Source: Glandiceps talaboti (lineage: Eukaryota > Hemichordata > Enteropneusta > Spengelidae). From it: a DNA stretch of 64,000 bases. Shown here piece by piece: positions 1 through 10,083 of this stretch (position 1 is the stretch's first letter; the number at the start of each line of letters is the position of its first letter). The translations under genes were made by a program, and so were the position numbers. The notes beneath the pieces were generated by a model. It saw nothing but the letters and a program-made list of their open reading frames with translations. It searched no databases and had not been told where the DNA came from. The stretch covers positions 20,592,626 to 20,656,625 of the forward strand of contig NC_135562.1 of assembly GCF_964340395.1 (NCBI RefSeq). The letters run 5' to 3'.

Positions 1-1580
1 TTTGCTTTAGCTATCATGACTGCAGCGTGTAGCAAAATTTGAATACATTACAATGTCATATTGGATGTATAAATTGCTAAACTCATTTGTTTAATTCTCT
101 TCATATGGAACACCCGAGATGGATAGCAAGACCCAAGATGGAGTACCAAGACCCAAGATGGATGGATGTGATTACCAATCTCAAGGCAGACGTAAGTTAA
201 TAATTGTCTTATAAAGTCCTTTTACCTGATCTTAATTAGTATTACACATAGGAACATTAGAATTTAGAAACATTTGCTTTAGCTATCATGACTGCAGCGT
301 GTAGCAAAATTTGAATACATTACAATGTCATATTGGAAGTATAAATTGCTAAACTCATTTGTTTAATTCTCTTTCATATGGAACACCCGAGATGGATAGC
401 AAGACCCAAGATGGAGTACCAAGACCCAAGATGGAGTACCAAGACCCAAGATGGATGGATGTGATTACCAATCTCAAGGCAGACGTAAGTTAATAATTGT
501 CTTATAAAGTCCTTTTACCTGATATTAATTAGTATTACACATAGGAAGAATAGAAGTTAGAAACATTTGCTTTAGCTATCATGACTGCAGCGTGTAGCAA
601 AATTTGAACACATTGCAATGTCATATTGGAAGTATAAATTGCTAAACTCATTTGTTTAATTCTCTTTCATATGGAACACCCGAGATGGATAGCAAGACCC
701 GAAATGGAATACCAAGACCCAAGATGGAGTACCAAGACCCAAGATGGATGGATGTGATTACCAATCCCAGGCAGACGTAAGTTAATAATTGTCTTATAAA
801 GTCCTTTTACCTGATATTAATTAGTATTACACATAGGAAGAATAGAAGTTAGAAACATTTGCTTTAGCTATCATGACTGCAGCGTGTAGCAAAATTTGAA
901 TACATTACAATGTCATATTGGAAGTATAAATTGCTAAACTCATTTGTTTAATTCTCTTTCATATGGAACACCCGAGATGGATAGCAAGACCCAAGATGGA
1001 CAGCAAGACCCTAGATGGATGGATGTGATTACCAATCTCAAGGCAGACGTAAGATAATAATTGTGTTATTAAGTGATTTGACCTAATATTAATTAGTATT
1101 ACACATAGGAACATTAGAAGTTAGAAACATTTGCTTTAGCTATCATGACTGCAGCGTGTAGCAAAACTTGAATACATTACAATGTCATATTGGAAATATA
1201 AATTGCTAAACTCATTTGTTTAATTCTCTTTCATATGGAACACCTGAGATGGATAGCAAGACCCAAAATGGAGTACCAAGACCCAAGTTGGATGGATGTG
1301 ATTACCAATCTCAAGGCAGACGTAAGTTAATAATTGTCTTGTTAAGTCCTTTTACCTGGTATTAATTAGTATTACAGATAGGAACATTAGATGTTAGAAA
1401 CATTTGCTTTAGCTATCACGTCTGCAATGTTTAGCAAAATTAGAATATTATATAATATCAATTGAATGCTATATATTGAAAAAGTAAATTGCTAAACTAT
1501 TGTTTGTTTTAATTCACTTTCAGATTGGACATTCAAGATGGATACATGTGATTTCCAATCTCAAGGCAGAAGTGAGTCGA
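1..1580 (+). repeat. Tandem array of six exon-bearing units (about 272-293 bp each)
   Basis: Units start at about 1, 273, 566, 858, 1130 and 1403, each opening with TTTGCTTTAGCTATCA. Units 1-5 are near-identical; unit 6 is clearly diverged. Each unit carries a 20-nt module (AAGACCCAAGATGGAGTACC and variants) in one to three copies, then GATTACCAATCTCAAGGCAG and a 5' splice site (GTAAGT, GTAAGA or GTGAGT) at 192, 485, 777, 1049, 1322 and 1572. Only unit 6 keeps a clean acceptor (TTTCAG, 1518-1523); the matching place in units 1-5 reads TTTCAT. Length differences between units come mostly from module number. The 20-nt module is not a multiple of three, so copy-number change would shift any reading frame. 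The array may continue left of the window. Seen: repeats and splice-like sites. Inferred: exon duplication in a gene or non-coding RNA read on the plus strand. Confidence 0.85.
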
Positions 1581-1760
1581 TAATATCGACACATACACTC
1601 AAGATTGAAAAATAGTGTAGCTTAATCGTTCTCGTGTCTAATCATATTGCTTTATTAATTCATTTCAGGATCAAAATTCAAGACCATCGAAGATGGTATG
1701 AAGACCCAAAAAGTAATTATGAAAAGTGTAATTGTTTATTTTTTAAGTATGAATAAATGA
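1524..1760 (+). CDS. Last two exons of the repeat-exon gene (C-terminal end, product unknown)
   Basis: Exon 1524-1571 lies between TTTCAG and GTGAGT. The next acceptor is CATTTCAG at 1661-1668, and the terminal exon starts at 1669. The frame that enters the first exon with two bases (AT) runs open across the junction (donor phase 1, acceptor compatible) and ends at TGA 1758-1760, which overlaps a poly(A) signal AATAAA at 1752-1757. The terminal exon repeats the module theme (AAGACC...GAAGATGG...AAGACCCAA), so it is a diverged member of the same exon family. The peptide is short, basic and shows no domain I recognise. It could equally be a spliced non-coding RNA, because a short open frame over about 140 spliced bases is weak evidence of translation. 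Confidence 0.45.
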
Positions 1761-1780
1761 ATGAGTGAGGTTTTTTTTGA

Positions 1781-2490
1781 CGTCATCAAGTACATCGCAT
1801 CGCGTTGCATCTCGGTCCTTTTTCGCTGTTACTACACATGATTACATACATATTACTGTACATGTATTTTCTCTTGTCCCTCTTTTTATTTGGTTTCTGT
1901 TGTTGGGTTGTCTCTGGTTAGGTTAGGTTGGTGACTAGTTTGTCGGTTGGTTTGGATTTTTTTTCACTTGCCTGTCTATGGCCTTTATCTCACATCTAAC
2001 AACTACAGAAACAAATTTCCTGTCTCCATTTTCACCGTGCACGTCTCCGTCTGCATTTTTTTTTACACCAAACGTACAAACTATATGTTTGTATGTTTGC
2101 AGAGTTATAAGGGCCCTGTATGCTCTTATAACTCTAGTACTCTTAACACTATTTGCAGTCAAGCATCAAGTGTGGAAAACTGGTATATGTACGGCATCTC
2201 GGAAAGGCCACAATGAGTTGCTTGGCAGCAATGATACCCCTAGCATTGACTAGATAATATGGACATTAGACTGTTAGAATATCAATATTCTGACAGTCTC
2301 CCAGGGGACCTTATGCCAGAGATTTGCCGCATTATATAACGCTCACAGTAAACTCTATTTTATCTTGAAGGATGGGAATTTAAAAAAAATACTGTAAGTT
2401 CCATAAGCAGTCTATACATATGTAAAATAACCAACTGAAAGTACTATCGTCTGGCTTTTGTGGATGTCATTCAAGGCAATGTCTATTACA
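1781..2490. other. No gene recognised
   Basis: AT-rich sequence with a T-run and a short GTTAGGTTAG patch near 1915. Several overlapping ORFs of 75-91 codons lie on both strands at 1935-2253, but they are mutually contradictory and show no domain or splice context. Confidence 0.5.
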
Positions 2491-2497
2491 TCTACAG

Positions 2498-2568
2498 GCA
2501 TGTTAAGTGTACATCACCTACACCTGATGTCCAGTGATACCAACAAGATGGTAACAGAAGCAAGACGG
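2498..2568 (+). CDS. Candidate internal exon, product unknown
   Basis: A 71-nt segment lies between a plausible acceptor (TTACATCTACAG, ending 2497) and a good donor (GTGAGT at 2569). One frame is open and starts with ATG-TTA-AGT; the other two contain stops. No partner exon was found nearby and the peptide is not recognisable. Chance splice-like pairs are common in such AT-rich DNA. Confidence 0.2.
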
Positions 2569-4147
2569 GTGAGTGTTTGCGTGACTGTAGCATAAAGTAG
2601 AATTTCTGTCATGCAAGCTGTAGCATCAAATTTACAAAAATAAAAGAATTAAAGAAAATAATTAATTTAACAAACACCTTCTTGTGATGACTGACTAAAT
2701 TACAACCAGGTTGATCCAGACATGTGTTTTTGTAGAGTTTGGACTAGCTTGGAATATTAATGAGGTTGATAAAAGGAAAGTCCTAGTCTGATATATTTTC
2801 CATGGTCTGAATAAAAAAGGACATGTAAACATACTAAAAAATAACACCAATGGCACTGTAGAACAACTGTACAGTTTTTGTGATAATACTACATTATAAT
2901 ACAGAAGAAACCGATAATTTTTGTATTAAATGTGTGCATTGATTTTGTGTATAATTCACATATACAATTACAAGAAATATTCTGACAGATGATGATTGAA
3001 AACAAAGGTAATGTAATTTTAAACTGAACACAAAAGTTCCAATGTCAAAGATAGGGCTCAAAACCAGGACGAGTAAATTGAAGCAAGTGGTCATGTATTC
3101 TGTTCCCCTAAGTGACAACTACATTCTAAAATAATATAGTCTAGAGGCCAACTATACAGTTCTCACTTTACATATTATTGTAACGATGTTGTATGAACTA
3201 GATGAACTACTGACTAAAAATAATATGGTATCTACATATTAAAACATGAGAACACATTTTATGTATTTCATATTTTATCTGGAGTTTTTTGGTTCATCTT
3301 TTGCAGGTATGGTTTGTAAAACAACAAAAGCCAGCGAGCCAGTCAGCATATTTAGAATTCTTAGCATAACTGAACTGATAAAGTGTGTGTGTGTGAAATT
3401 TTTTCTCATTTCTTGTCAGTGAAAATTGTTATTTGTAATAAAAGAATTTAACACTATTGCGCTCGGGCAGCACAAGCAAGGAACAACCCATCAAAAACAA
3501 CCAGCATAGTTTTGGATGGAATGGACCAAAATAAATCATCATTACCACACTTTGCATAACTTTCTACAGAAAGACTGCACATTTTTATTATATTGTTTTC
3601 TAAAATCCCATCAGAGTGTGATTAATCAAATATTGAAAGGCCACCTACTCCATGCATTACAGCTCCAACAGATTTGTTTTCTGACAAGTATTTACTGCCA
3701 AGTATCATTATTTATCATTTTATCAAAAACAATGTTTACTTTGCAAACAGATTTATGCTAATCAGTTATTTTTGTATGGTATTCTAAAGAAAATGGATAG
3801 TTTTCCTTTGGTGCTAAGTCTTCTTTACAGCTGCTTTGTTGTCAGTATTTATCTTTGTTTTGTAATATAGATATTTATACTGTGCTACAACCTTTAATCT
3901 ATAGAGTATAGATTTTTGTGACATGGATGTAAAATACAATGTCACTGCTGGAAATCAAAAATATGTTATGACTACAGAATAAATTAGAACAGAACAGTGG
4001 TCACTCACTCTAACACATGATTCAAGTCAAAATGTTCATGTATGTTGCTTTTGTTGTATGGTGTGCATGTACTTCATTGCATGCATTATGGTAGTCATAT
4101 TATTTGACCATGTGCTTTATTATAACTAACTAGTTATTTTCTCATAG
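2569..4147. other. No gene recognised
   Basis: AT-rich intergenic or intronic sequence. It contains a short GT run near 3385 and scattered AATAAA strings, with no convincing exon, RNA gene or repeat family. Confidence 0.5.
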
Positions 4148-4930
4148 CTTGTAATGACCTTCCACAAGGTAGGACGCACAAGAATATTGACCAAAAATTT
4201 AGTCAAATATCAAAAAAACTGAGAACAAACAATGCTAAAACAATGGAAGAATTAGTACATTTATGTGCTACTGCCAGTAAAAAGGAGGCTGTGGTAAAAG
4301 AACTCAAAGCTGTCTTTGATATAAAGGAATGGATAGAGCTATACACAATAAAGCTCCACAACCACATTCCATTCCACACCACATCAGTTCAGGTACAGTT
4401 GAATACTATTCCAATTTATATTAAAGTATTCACGCATGATGCTAGACAATATTAGAAAACTATTCAATCCAGTACTAGTCAAGCTGTTGTTAGTATAGGA
4501 TAACATTAAAACAATCCTGACCATCGTTCTCTCGAGAATTTTTGAAACAAAACATGATGACTTATGGTGAAAATATTACTTGATATTTATTTAATTCTCC
4601 TTGTTCATAGCATTGTTGACACTGATTCACCACTGTACATATTATTTGACAACGGGTATTTAGTAATCATATGCTAACACCAATTTCCTACAGGTTTCAT
4701 AAAGAGAATGGCATTGCACTAATGCAATAAAAAATGTGGTGTGGTGAAGTAGAGTGTGAATGGCAGCCAACAGAGGGATTGTAACTGTTGAAACAGGACA
4801 GCGATGCCATCAGGCATTCCAAATGTTGTCACTCCAAAATTTGGACTTACTGAAGAACAGTGTTGCAAAATCAAAACCATATTTGTCAACACCACAAAAG
4901 CTACTCTGAGACCAACAGTTTTATAAAATA
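4148..4930 (+). pseudogene. Decayed two-exon remnant of a multi-copy protein family of unknown function
   Basis: Exon 4148-4392 follows TTCTCATAG and ends at donor GTACAG. It is open in one frame for about 81 codons, giving a Lys-rich helical peptide with the stretches THKNIDQKF, ELKAVFDIKEWIELYTIKLH and a trailing HNHIPFH. A second segment follows acceptor TTTCCTACAG (exon from 4694) and reads FHKENGIALMQ, then a Trp-rich piece with WQPTEGL, then PSGIPNVVTPKFGLTEEQCC in another frame. Stops at about 4728 and 4930 and frame changes break this second part, and its phase does not match the first exon. The layout (helical N-part, D-x-x-x-W-I...KLH motif, W-Q-P-x-x-G, G-x-P...P-x-F-G) resembles, from memory, a family present in many copies in invertebrate genomes, perhaps carried by DNA transposons. 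I cannot name it. Function unknown; remnant status is clear. Confidence 0.6.
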
Positions 4931-5191
4931 GAAAACCCATTACAGTATTACGCTACAACACCAGTATGGCCATTGGCACTCCTAAAACAACTTATAGTTT
5001 GCATCCGAACCACTCTGAAACCCAGTAACAGCAGATGAAGATTGAATACATTCATGTCTCTGCTGGAAATAGAAAGACAGTGTAGAGAAGTAAGTATGAG
5101 TCTTTGTTTTTGGTGTTTTTAATTAATTGCAATATTAATAATTGGTAAAAGGATGCAAGTTTTGATAATTTTTAGAGCAACTGGACTTCTT

Positions 5192-5345
5192 TGGTTCAGT
5201 AGTGCTCTAGGCATGGAAATGTGTGTGCGTGCGTACAAAAACTTTACAGTCTGTCTGTATGGGTATGAGTATGTGTGCATACAAAAACTTTACAGTCTGT
5301 CTGTATGGGTATGAGTATGTGTGCGTACAAAAACTTTACAGTCAG
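5192..5345. repeat. 46-bp tandem repeat, about 2.5 copies, next to a SINE-like tail
   Basis: Copies begin at about 5231, 5277 and 5323 and share ACAAAAACTTTACAGTCTGT followed by CTGTATGGGTATGAGTATGT. The left flank (GGTTCAGTAGTGCTCTAGGC) is the reverse-strand form of the dispersed tail that ends CAGTTGTGCTAA elsewhere in the window. The array therefore sits in the variable (simple-repeat) part of that element. Confidence 0.7.
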
Positions 5346-6240
5346 AAACCACTTCACCAATTGCCATGACATTTGTGGGTATATTATCAACTGAATACCA
5401 ATTGCTCTCTTTGGGTTACCAAATTTACAAAACAGGTTGTCACCTTACCACAGAAATGTAAAAGTAATAGCTAAAATTAGTAATTTATTTCAGTGCAGGA
5501 AAAAGTTGCCCTAAAGGAAATTTTGACAATGTAATTTGATGGGGGAAAGTAGTCACTACTTGTCAACAGTTGAATAATTATAGAAATATGGTTTCAAGTA
5601 GTCATTCATGCTAATTAAAGCCAATTTCGTCATCACAAAATTTTACTGGTCAAAAATTAGGAGTTTTTAAGAGTCAAATCCCCCCCCCCCCCCCCCCAAC
5701 TTCAAGTATTAACTTTTTTCTGCAACATCTCATTCCTAATACTTTAAATTTGGGGATGGGACGGTTTTGACCACAAAAAGGTCCTGTCGAATTAAAAATG
5801 TTATTTTTCATAGAAGTAATATTTTCAAAATTGCCTTTCATACTACAACATGAACTACTCAAATCCAGGTCAAACTTGGGACATGTGTACGCATATAGAA
5901 GGTTTTAATTGTTATTAAATTATCCTTCGTTTTATGGGTGTTCATGGTAACCTAATATGTTGAAATATACTACACACCATTGATGTCATTATTTTGATAG
6001 GCGTTGACAACAGTCATCATATTCTGCATTTACAAGGGAATGTTTTCCATTTCATAGTATTCATTTATTTTATCAAATTAATACCATATTGACTGAGCTT
6101 GGGGGCCGATACCACCCCTGTCATGTCTGTTTTGATATGCTTGTGCTGACTGTGTACCAAAAAAGGGTCAAACAGATTTTACATTTCAAAAACATACAGG
6201 TGAATATTCTTTGCTGAAGCTTGTGTTGAGGTTGTCCATT
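5346..6240. other. No gene recognised; C-run
   Basis: AT-rich sequence. A run of 18 C at about 5680-5697 is the only marked feature. The small reverse ORF over it starts in the homopolymer and is not credible. Confidence 0.5.
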
Positions 6241-6650
6241 CAAATCTTGACTGAAGGTTCTGAGAGGCATTTCATTTTATAACCTTTGAAAGTAAGCTTC
6301 GTAAGAAGTTTAACACACAAACCTCTGTCGAAGCTTTATTACAAATCTTTACTGAAGGTTCTTCCGATGCAACTTGGTTTCACCTTGGGAAATAAGCTGC
6401 GGACATGGTTTTATCACATACTTCTCTCGAATTCAAAGCTTCATTACAAATCTTAACCGAAGGTTCATCGAAGGCAGCTTTGTACAACCTTTGAAATTAA
6501 GGTTCATAACTAGTTACAGACACAAACCTCTGTCGAAGGTTCATTACAAATCTTTCCCAAAGCTTTGAGGCAGCTTTGTTTAACCTATGCAAGTAAACTT
6601 CAAATAAGCTTTACTCACAAACCTTTGTCCAGATTTCAGTGAAAACATTA
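6241..6650. repeat. Degenerate tandem repeat, about four units of 100-105 bp
   Basis: Units begin with CAAATCTT at about 6241, 6342, 6447 and 6547. Each carries GAAGGTTC near its start, an AACCTTTGAAA-like middle, and CACAAACCTCTGTCGAAG near its end, followed by TTCATTA or TTTATTA. AAGCTT and TTCGAA-type self-complementary hexamers recur inside. Units are diverged, so the array is old. No open frame spans it. Confidence 0.65.
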
Positions 6651-7226
6651 AATGAAGCTTTATGGGAAAAAAGATTTGGACAAGCTTTGGCCATGAACCT
6701 TCAAGCGGTACAAATCAGGTTATGACACCAGTTACACATTATAAGCTGAGTGATACTGCCATCACCCCTCTTGAAACTGAATGACTAAATGTTGATCACA
6801 GTATCAATTATTTTTGTAGTGTGGCAATTTTAACTTCATTACACATGCGATTGTGCAACACCTTTGCAAAACCTTTTTGACACTCTTAGGTCGCCACACA
6901 AAACACAGAAAATACATCCGCTAATTAAGTCATAATAACTGAAAATGGCGACATTTTGTTGACCTTTGGCCTAATTATGATATTTTAATATACAAAACCT
7001 TTGACAAAATATATGTAATTGACTGATTATTCATAGTATACAGTGTGTAACATGTAAATATGACTTTTAAGTAACTTTGACATGGTTTTATAGGCAGTAA
7101 GTATTAAGCCTACCAAAACATGTGTTTACCCATAGCAATACATGGTATTTCGGTTTTCTTGCAATATAACAAAATGCCCAGGGGTGCGCGAGTGGCACCC
7201 ATCAGATATGCTTACAGGACACCTTT

Positions 7227-7506
7227 TTGAGGTGGAATCTGCAAAAAATATCATATGACTCACATTGCAAGGTTAACCCCCCAAAACCACCTCTGGCAAC
7301 TGGACTGATTTGTATGAAGCAAGATCAGGCATTGGAATTAATAGCAATGAATGCACATTCTGAATCTCAGCAAGGAGCAATGATGTATGATGATGACGAT
7401 GATGGTGATGGTGGTGGTGGTGGTGGTGGATCAGGATTCTGGTGCAGAAGATGATTTCTATTCTGATGAATCAGATGATGACACTTGTAATCAATTACAG
7501 ACTTAA
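7227..7506 (+). pseudogene. Acidic tract with GAT/GGT microsatellite, coding remnant
   Basis: An ORF from 7227 reads through KVNPPKPPLATGLICMKQDQ and AHSESQQGAMM into an Asp run and a Gly run encoded by (GAT)n and (GGT)n. It then leaves the likely true frame and stops at about 7454. In another frame the acidic theme continues (SGAEDDFYSDESDDDT) to TAA 7504-7506. A repeat-length change in the microsatellite would explain the frame switch. Asp-rich C-terminal tails are common in the multi-copy family whose remnants flank this site, so it may belong to the same decayed gene as 4148-4930 and 8096-8838; that link is inference. Confidence 0.4.
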
Positions 7507-8050
7507 CCATTCACAGCAAGCATAATGTGCAATGTTTCAGCAAATTTCTGTGCAGATGACTAGCTAATGAACAGTAGTATGGTACTAACCAACAATTCTG
7601 AATGGTTTTACATTGAATTTCTTAAAACTGTTTACTGCCATACTATATAGAATTGTTAAATATAGTTCATTTGAATATGCAGTATTGAGATATAGCCTAA
7701 TTACCGAAAATCATTAATTATGCAAATTATTCATCAAAACTGTAAGGTTCATCAACAAACTTCATAGGACATATGTGTCTTGTGATGGTAATGGTTAACA
7801 TATGTATTAAATTATATTGAAATTGAAGTGTGCAGTTAGATGTGGCCTAATTACTGAAAATAATCAATTATGCAAATTATTCATTAATACTGATCAGTGG
7901 CCAACTATTACATGTAAACTGTTTACTTCACCATGCATTATGCTAATAATAGTCAGTCCAGCAATTTTTGACTTTAAGTTGTTCACAGACAGACAGACAC
8001 TTTGCCATGCCTATAGCACTACTACCTTATCAGTTCAGTTGTGCTAAGAA
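7507..8050 (+). repeat. Dispersed SINE-like element, 3' tail CAGTTGTGCTAA
   Basis: The segment 7985-8047 reads CACAGACAGACAGACAC, then TTTGCCATGCCTATAGCACT and TCAGTTCAGTTGTGCTAAG. The same tail occurs at 57228-57316, 59870-60000 and 54045-54075, and in reverse at 28198-28262 and 31552-31605. Upstream, 7690-7900 has repeated TTAATTATGCAAATTATTCA-type text typical of this element class here. Non-coding; internal promoter boxes were not identified. Confidence 0.6.
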
Positions 8051-8095
8051 AAAACTCCTAGAAATCCACATAAATGTGCCGAAGTTTGTAAAGGT

Positions 8096-8838
8096 TTGAT
8101 GACTAGAGTGTCACCTAAAGAAACAACAGCCCTTCTTGCTCACGGTATTCACAGTGATGGTGAACTTGTGTCAAAGACCATTAGAAGCATTAAAAAAGTC
8201 ACTGGTTGTACTGGAATCAATGCAAGCAGACAGGACTTGAGAAAATTGATTGCACGGTCATTACTTGTATCTAGAAAGTACAGAAAAATGCGTGCTCAGG
8301 CAGCCATGTTTGGTCTGAGCCATGACTTTGTCAGAATTAAGGTGCAACAAATCAATTCCTACAGACTGGCAGAATTTAGCAATGCCAAACATTTACGGAA
8401 AACAAGATCGGATAAGATAACATGTGATGTCTCCAAAAGTGTCATAAATTTCTACCAGTGACCAGATGTCTCATGAGAGGTCAACAGACCTACTATGCAA
8501 ACTGTATCTCAAAAAAATTGAAACAAGGAGAGTAGTGGAGATGACACATGATAGAGCATATGAAATAAGGAGAGAAGAAAATGAGCAGGTGAACCTTAAC
8601 TTGTAAACCTAGCTTCAAAAAACTTCAAAGACACATTGAACCACTGTGTCTGTGTGAGAAATGCATTAATGTTATGTTGAAACTAAACACCTTTAATTCT
8701 GAAGTGGATAGATTCAACCATAGTGAGGTGAAAATTAAGGATAAATATGGTCTGATAAATGTAACCCTTTGTGAAAAGGAAAACCATCAATATTCACTTA
8801 AATGTATAAATAGGCAGCGTTTATGTGGTGGACATTAA
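8096..8838 (+). pseudogene. Decayed multi-copy family gene with Cys-rich C-terminus
   Basis: A 121-codon ORF (8096-8461) encodes a basic helical peptide with KTIRSIKKVTGCTGINASRQ near residues 27-46, a KYRKMRAQAAMFGLS stretch and an EFSNAKHLRKTRSDK stretch. It stops at TGA 8459-8461. Coding character continues in another frame with CLMRGQQTYYANC (about 8466-8504). Interrupted by stops near 8520-8610, it then resumes as a Cys-rich piece (CLCEKC, then TLCEKENHQYSLKC and RQRLCGG), ending at TAA 8836-8838. Spaced Cys pairs suggest a zinc-binding module. The combination recalls cryptic multi-copy genes of invertebrates that often track with transposons, but I cannot assign a superfamily. Several stops and frameshifts make it a pseudogene. 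Confidence 0.55.
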
Positions 8839-8879
8839 GGAAAAGGCGAAGTTTTTGATGTGAGCATGGTGCAGAAGAG

Positions 8880-9330
8880 GTGACATGGACAAGTACAAGA
8901 ATATAATCATCTGCAGGAGTTAAGCAAGGCTGTAACCTTAGCCCTGCACTATTCAATATTTTCATAAGTGACTTGCCAAAAAAATTTTATTCAAGCGTTT
9001 GTGACGCTCCTTATATCAATAATTTAAGTCAGTCAGTGGCCTACTTTAATATGCTGATGACATTGTCATTTTTTCAAAATCAAAGCAGGGTTCATAACTG
9101 TGTCTTGACAAACTATCAAGCTACACACAGAAATGGAAATTCAAAGTTAGCACTATGAAAATAAAAATTACGATATTCAATAAGGGCAACAGACTGCTAC
9201 AAAATGATGTATTTTTCTTTGAGGGAAAAGAATGAGATATTGTAATTTAAAAAAATATTAACTATACTTAGGTTTGACTATTACAACTAATGGAAAAAAT
9301 ATATTTGCTGTTATCGTGGGGGTTTTGAAA
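8880..9330 (+). mobile_element. Non-LTR retrotransposon (LINE) reverse transcriptase remnant
   Basis: The translation contains GVKQGCNLSPALFNIF (from 8916) and SDLP, the RT motif with the usual G-x-x-Q-G-x-x-L-S-P-x-L-F core. In a shifted frame GCTGATGACATTGTC (from 9053) gives ADDIVIF, the catalytic A-D-D box. Downstream, GLTITTNGK near 9270-9300 matches the segment that follows the thumb region in such elements. At least two frameshifts and several stops separate these motifs. This is an internal fragment without recognisable ends; the endonuclease domain is missing. It closely precedes nothing functional and is not expressed as an intact enzyme. Confidence 0.8.
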
Positions 9331-9990
9331 CAAAGTGATGTGTATATGCAGACTATAGCATCTGACATTTGTACAAGATTTGGTTGAAATCAGTCCATGC
9401 ATATCAGAGATATAAATACACACTTTGACAATAATATGGCTATTTGACCTTGAAGATGGAGGTCAGGGTCAAAAGTCAATGTGTCATTAAAAAGCCCATA
9501 ATTGATAACATGGGTGAAAAAACTTGAATGAGGTCTCTATCTGTTAAACTTCAAGATGAAAAAAAAATTCGCAAAAGAAATTTGGTTTTTGGCATGTATG
9601 TATTGGTGTTATCTGTTGTAACACAAATTGTCTTAAATAGGATAGCTGTTTCCATGGAATCGAGCCCTTGGCTCTACATAGGATCTTGGTGGCAGCAGAT
9701 GCTACTTCGACTTTGCAGAAATCACCAACACCATAAAACGATAATCATGTTTATGAAGAGATGCCAAGCCACTCACAGAGTCATCAGGCACCAACTTCAG
9801 ACAATATGACGGCACGCCCAGTGTTCAAGCTATTCCGGCTGCAGGGACAATGGTCACAGACTGCTAACAGCAGTGTCACAGATCTCTGACACCTAATGGC
9901 TTAGTTGGACTCCAGGCATCAAACGCTAGCTCCATAGCTACACCACTGGACTCCTGGACAAACAGTTCAACTTCTTCCCCAAATTCAATG
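9331..9990. repeat. Dispersed repeat plus unassigned sequence
   Basis: 9350-9480 contains the style of text seen in dispersed invertebrate repeats (GACCTTGAAGATGGAGGTCA followed by GGGTCAAAAGTCAATG). A 93-codon ORF at 9528-9809 and a Ser/Thr-rich open frame at about 9880-9995 were examined; neither shows a domain or splice context. No other copy of this repeat was found in the window. Confidence 0.3.
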
Positions 9991-10004
9991 TTGGCAAACA
10001 AGGG

Positions 10005-10083
10005 CTGATTTAGACAGACAGACGGACAGACGGAACCCAATCCATAAGTCCCCGTCCCGGACTTCGTCCAGCGGGGACTAATT
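10005..10083 (+). mobile_element. TAGTCCCC MITE-like family, 3' end
   Basis: A GACAGACGGACAGACGGAAC tract leads into CCCAATCCATAAGTCCCCGT and the terminus GCGGGGACTA (10071-10080). That decamer is the inverse of TAGTCCCCGC found at the 5' end of other copies (for example the reverse-strand copy at 50437-50446). Other copies lie at 17415-17520, 20925-21050, 36594-37977, 50400-50470, 52680-53285 and 54690-54960. This copy is 5'-truncated or its 5' part is not recognisable. No coding capacity. Confidence 0.65.

Noticed and set aside
1-1400. CRISPR-like spaced repeats
   Set aside because: Units are about 280 bp, contain splice-like sites, and the spacing is not spacer-like; the sequence is eukaryotic.
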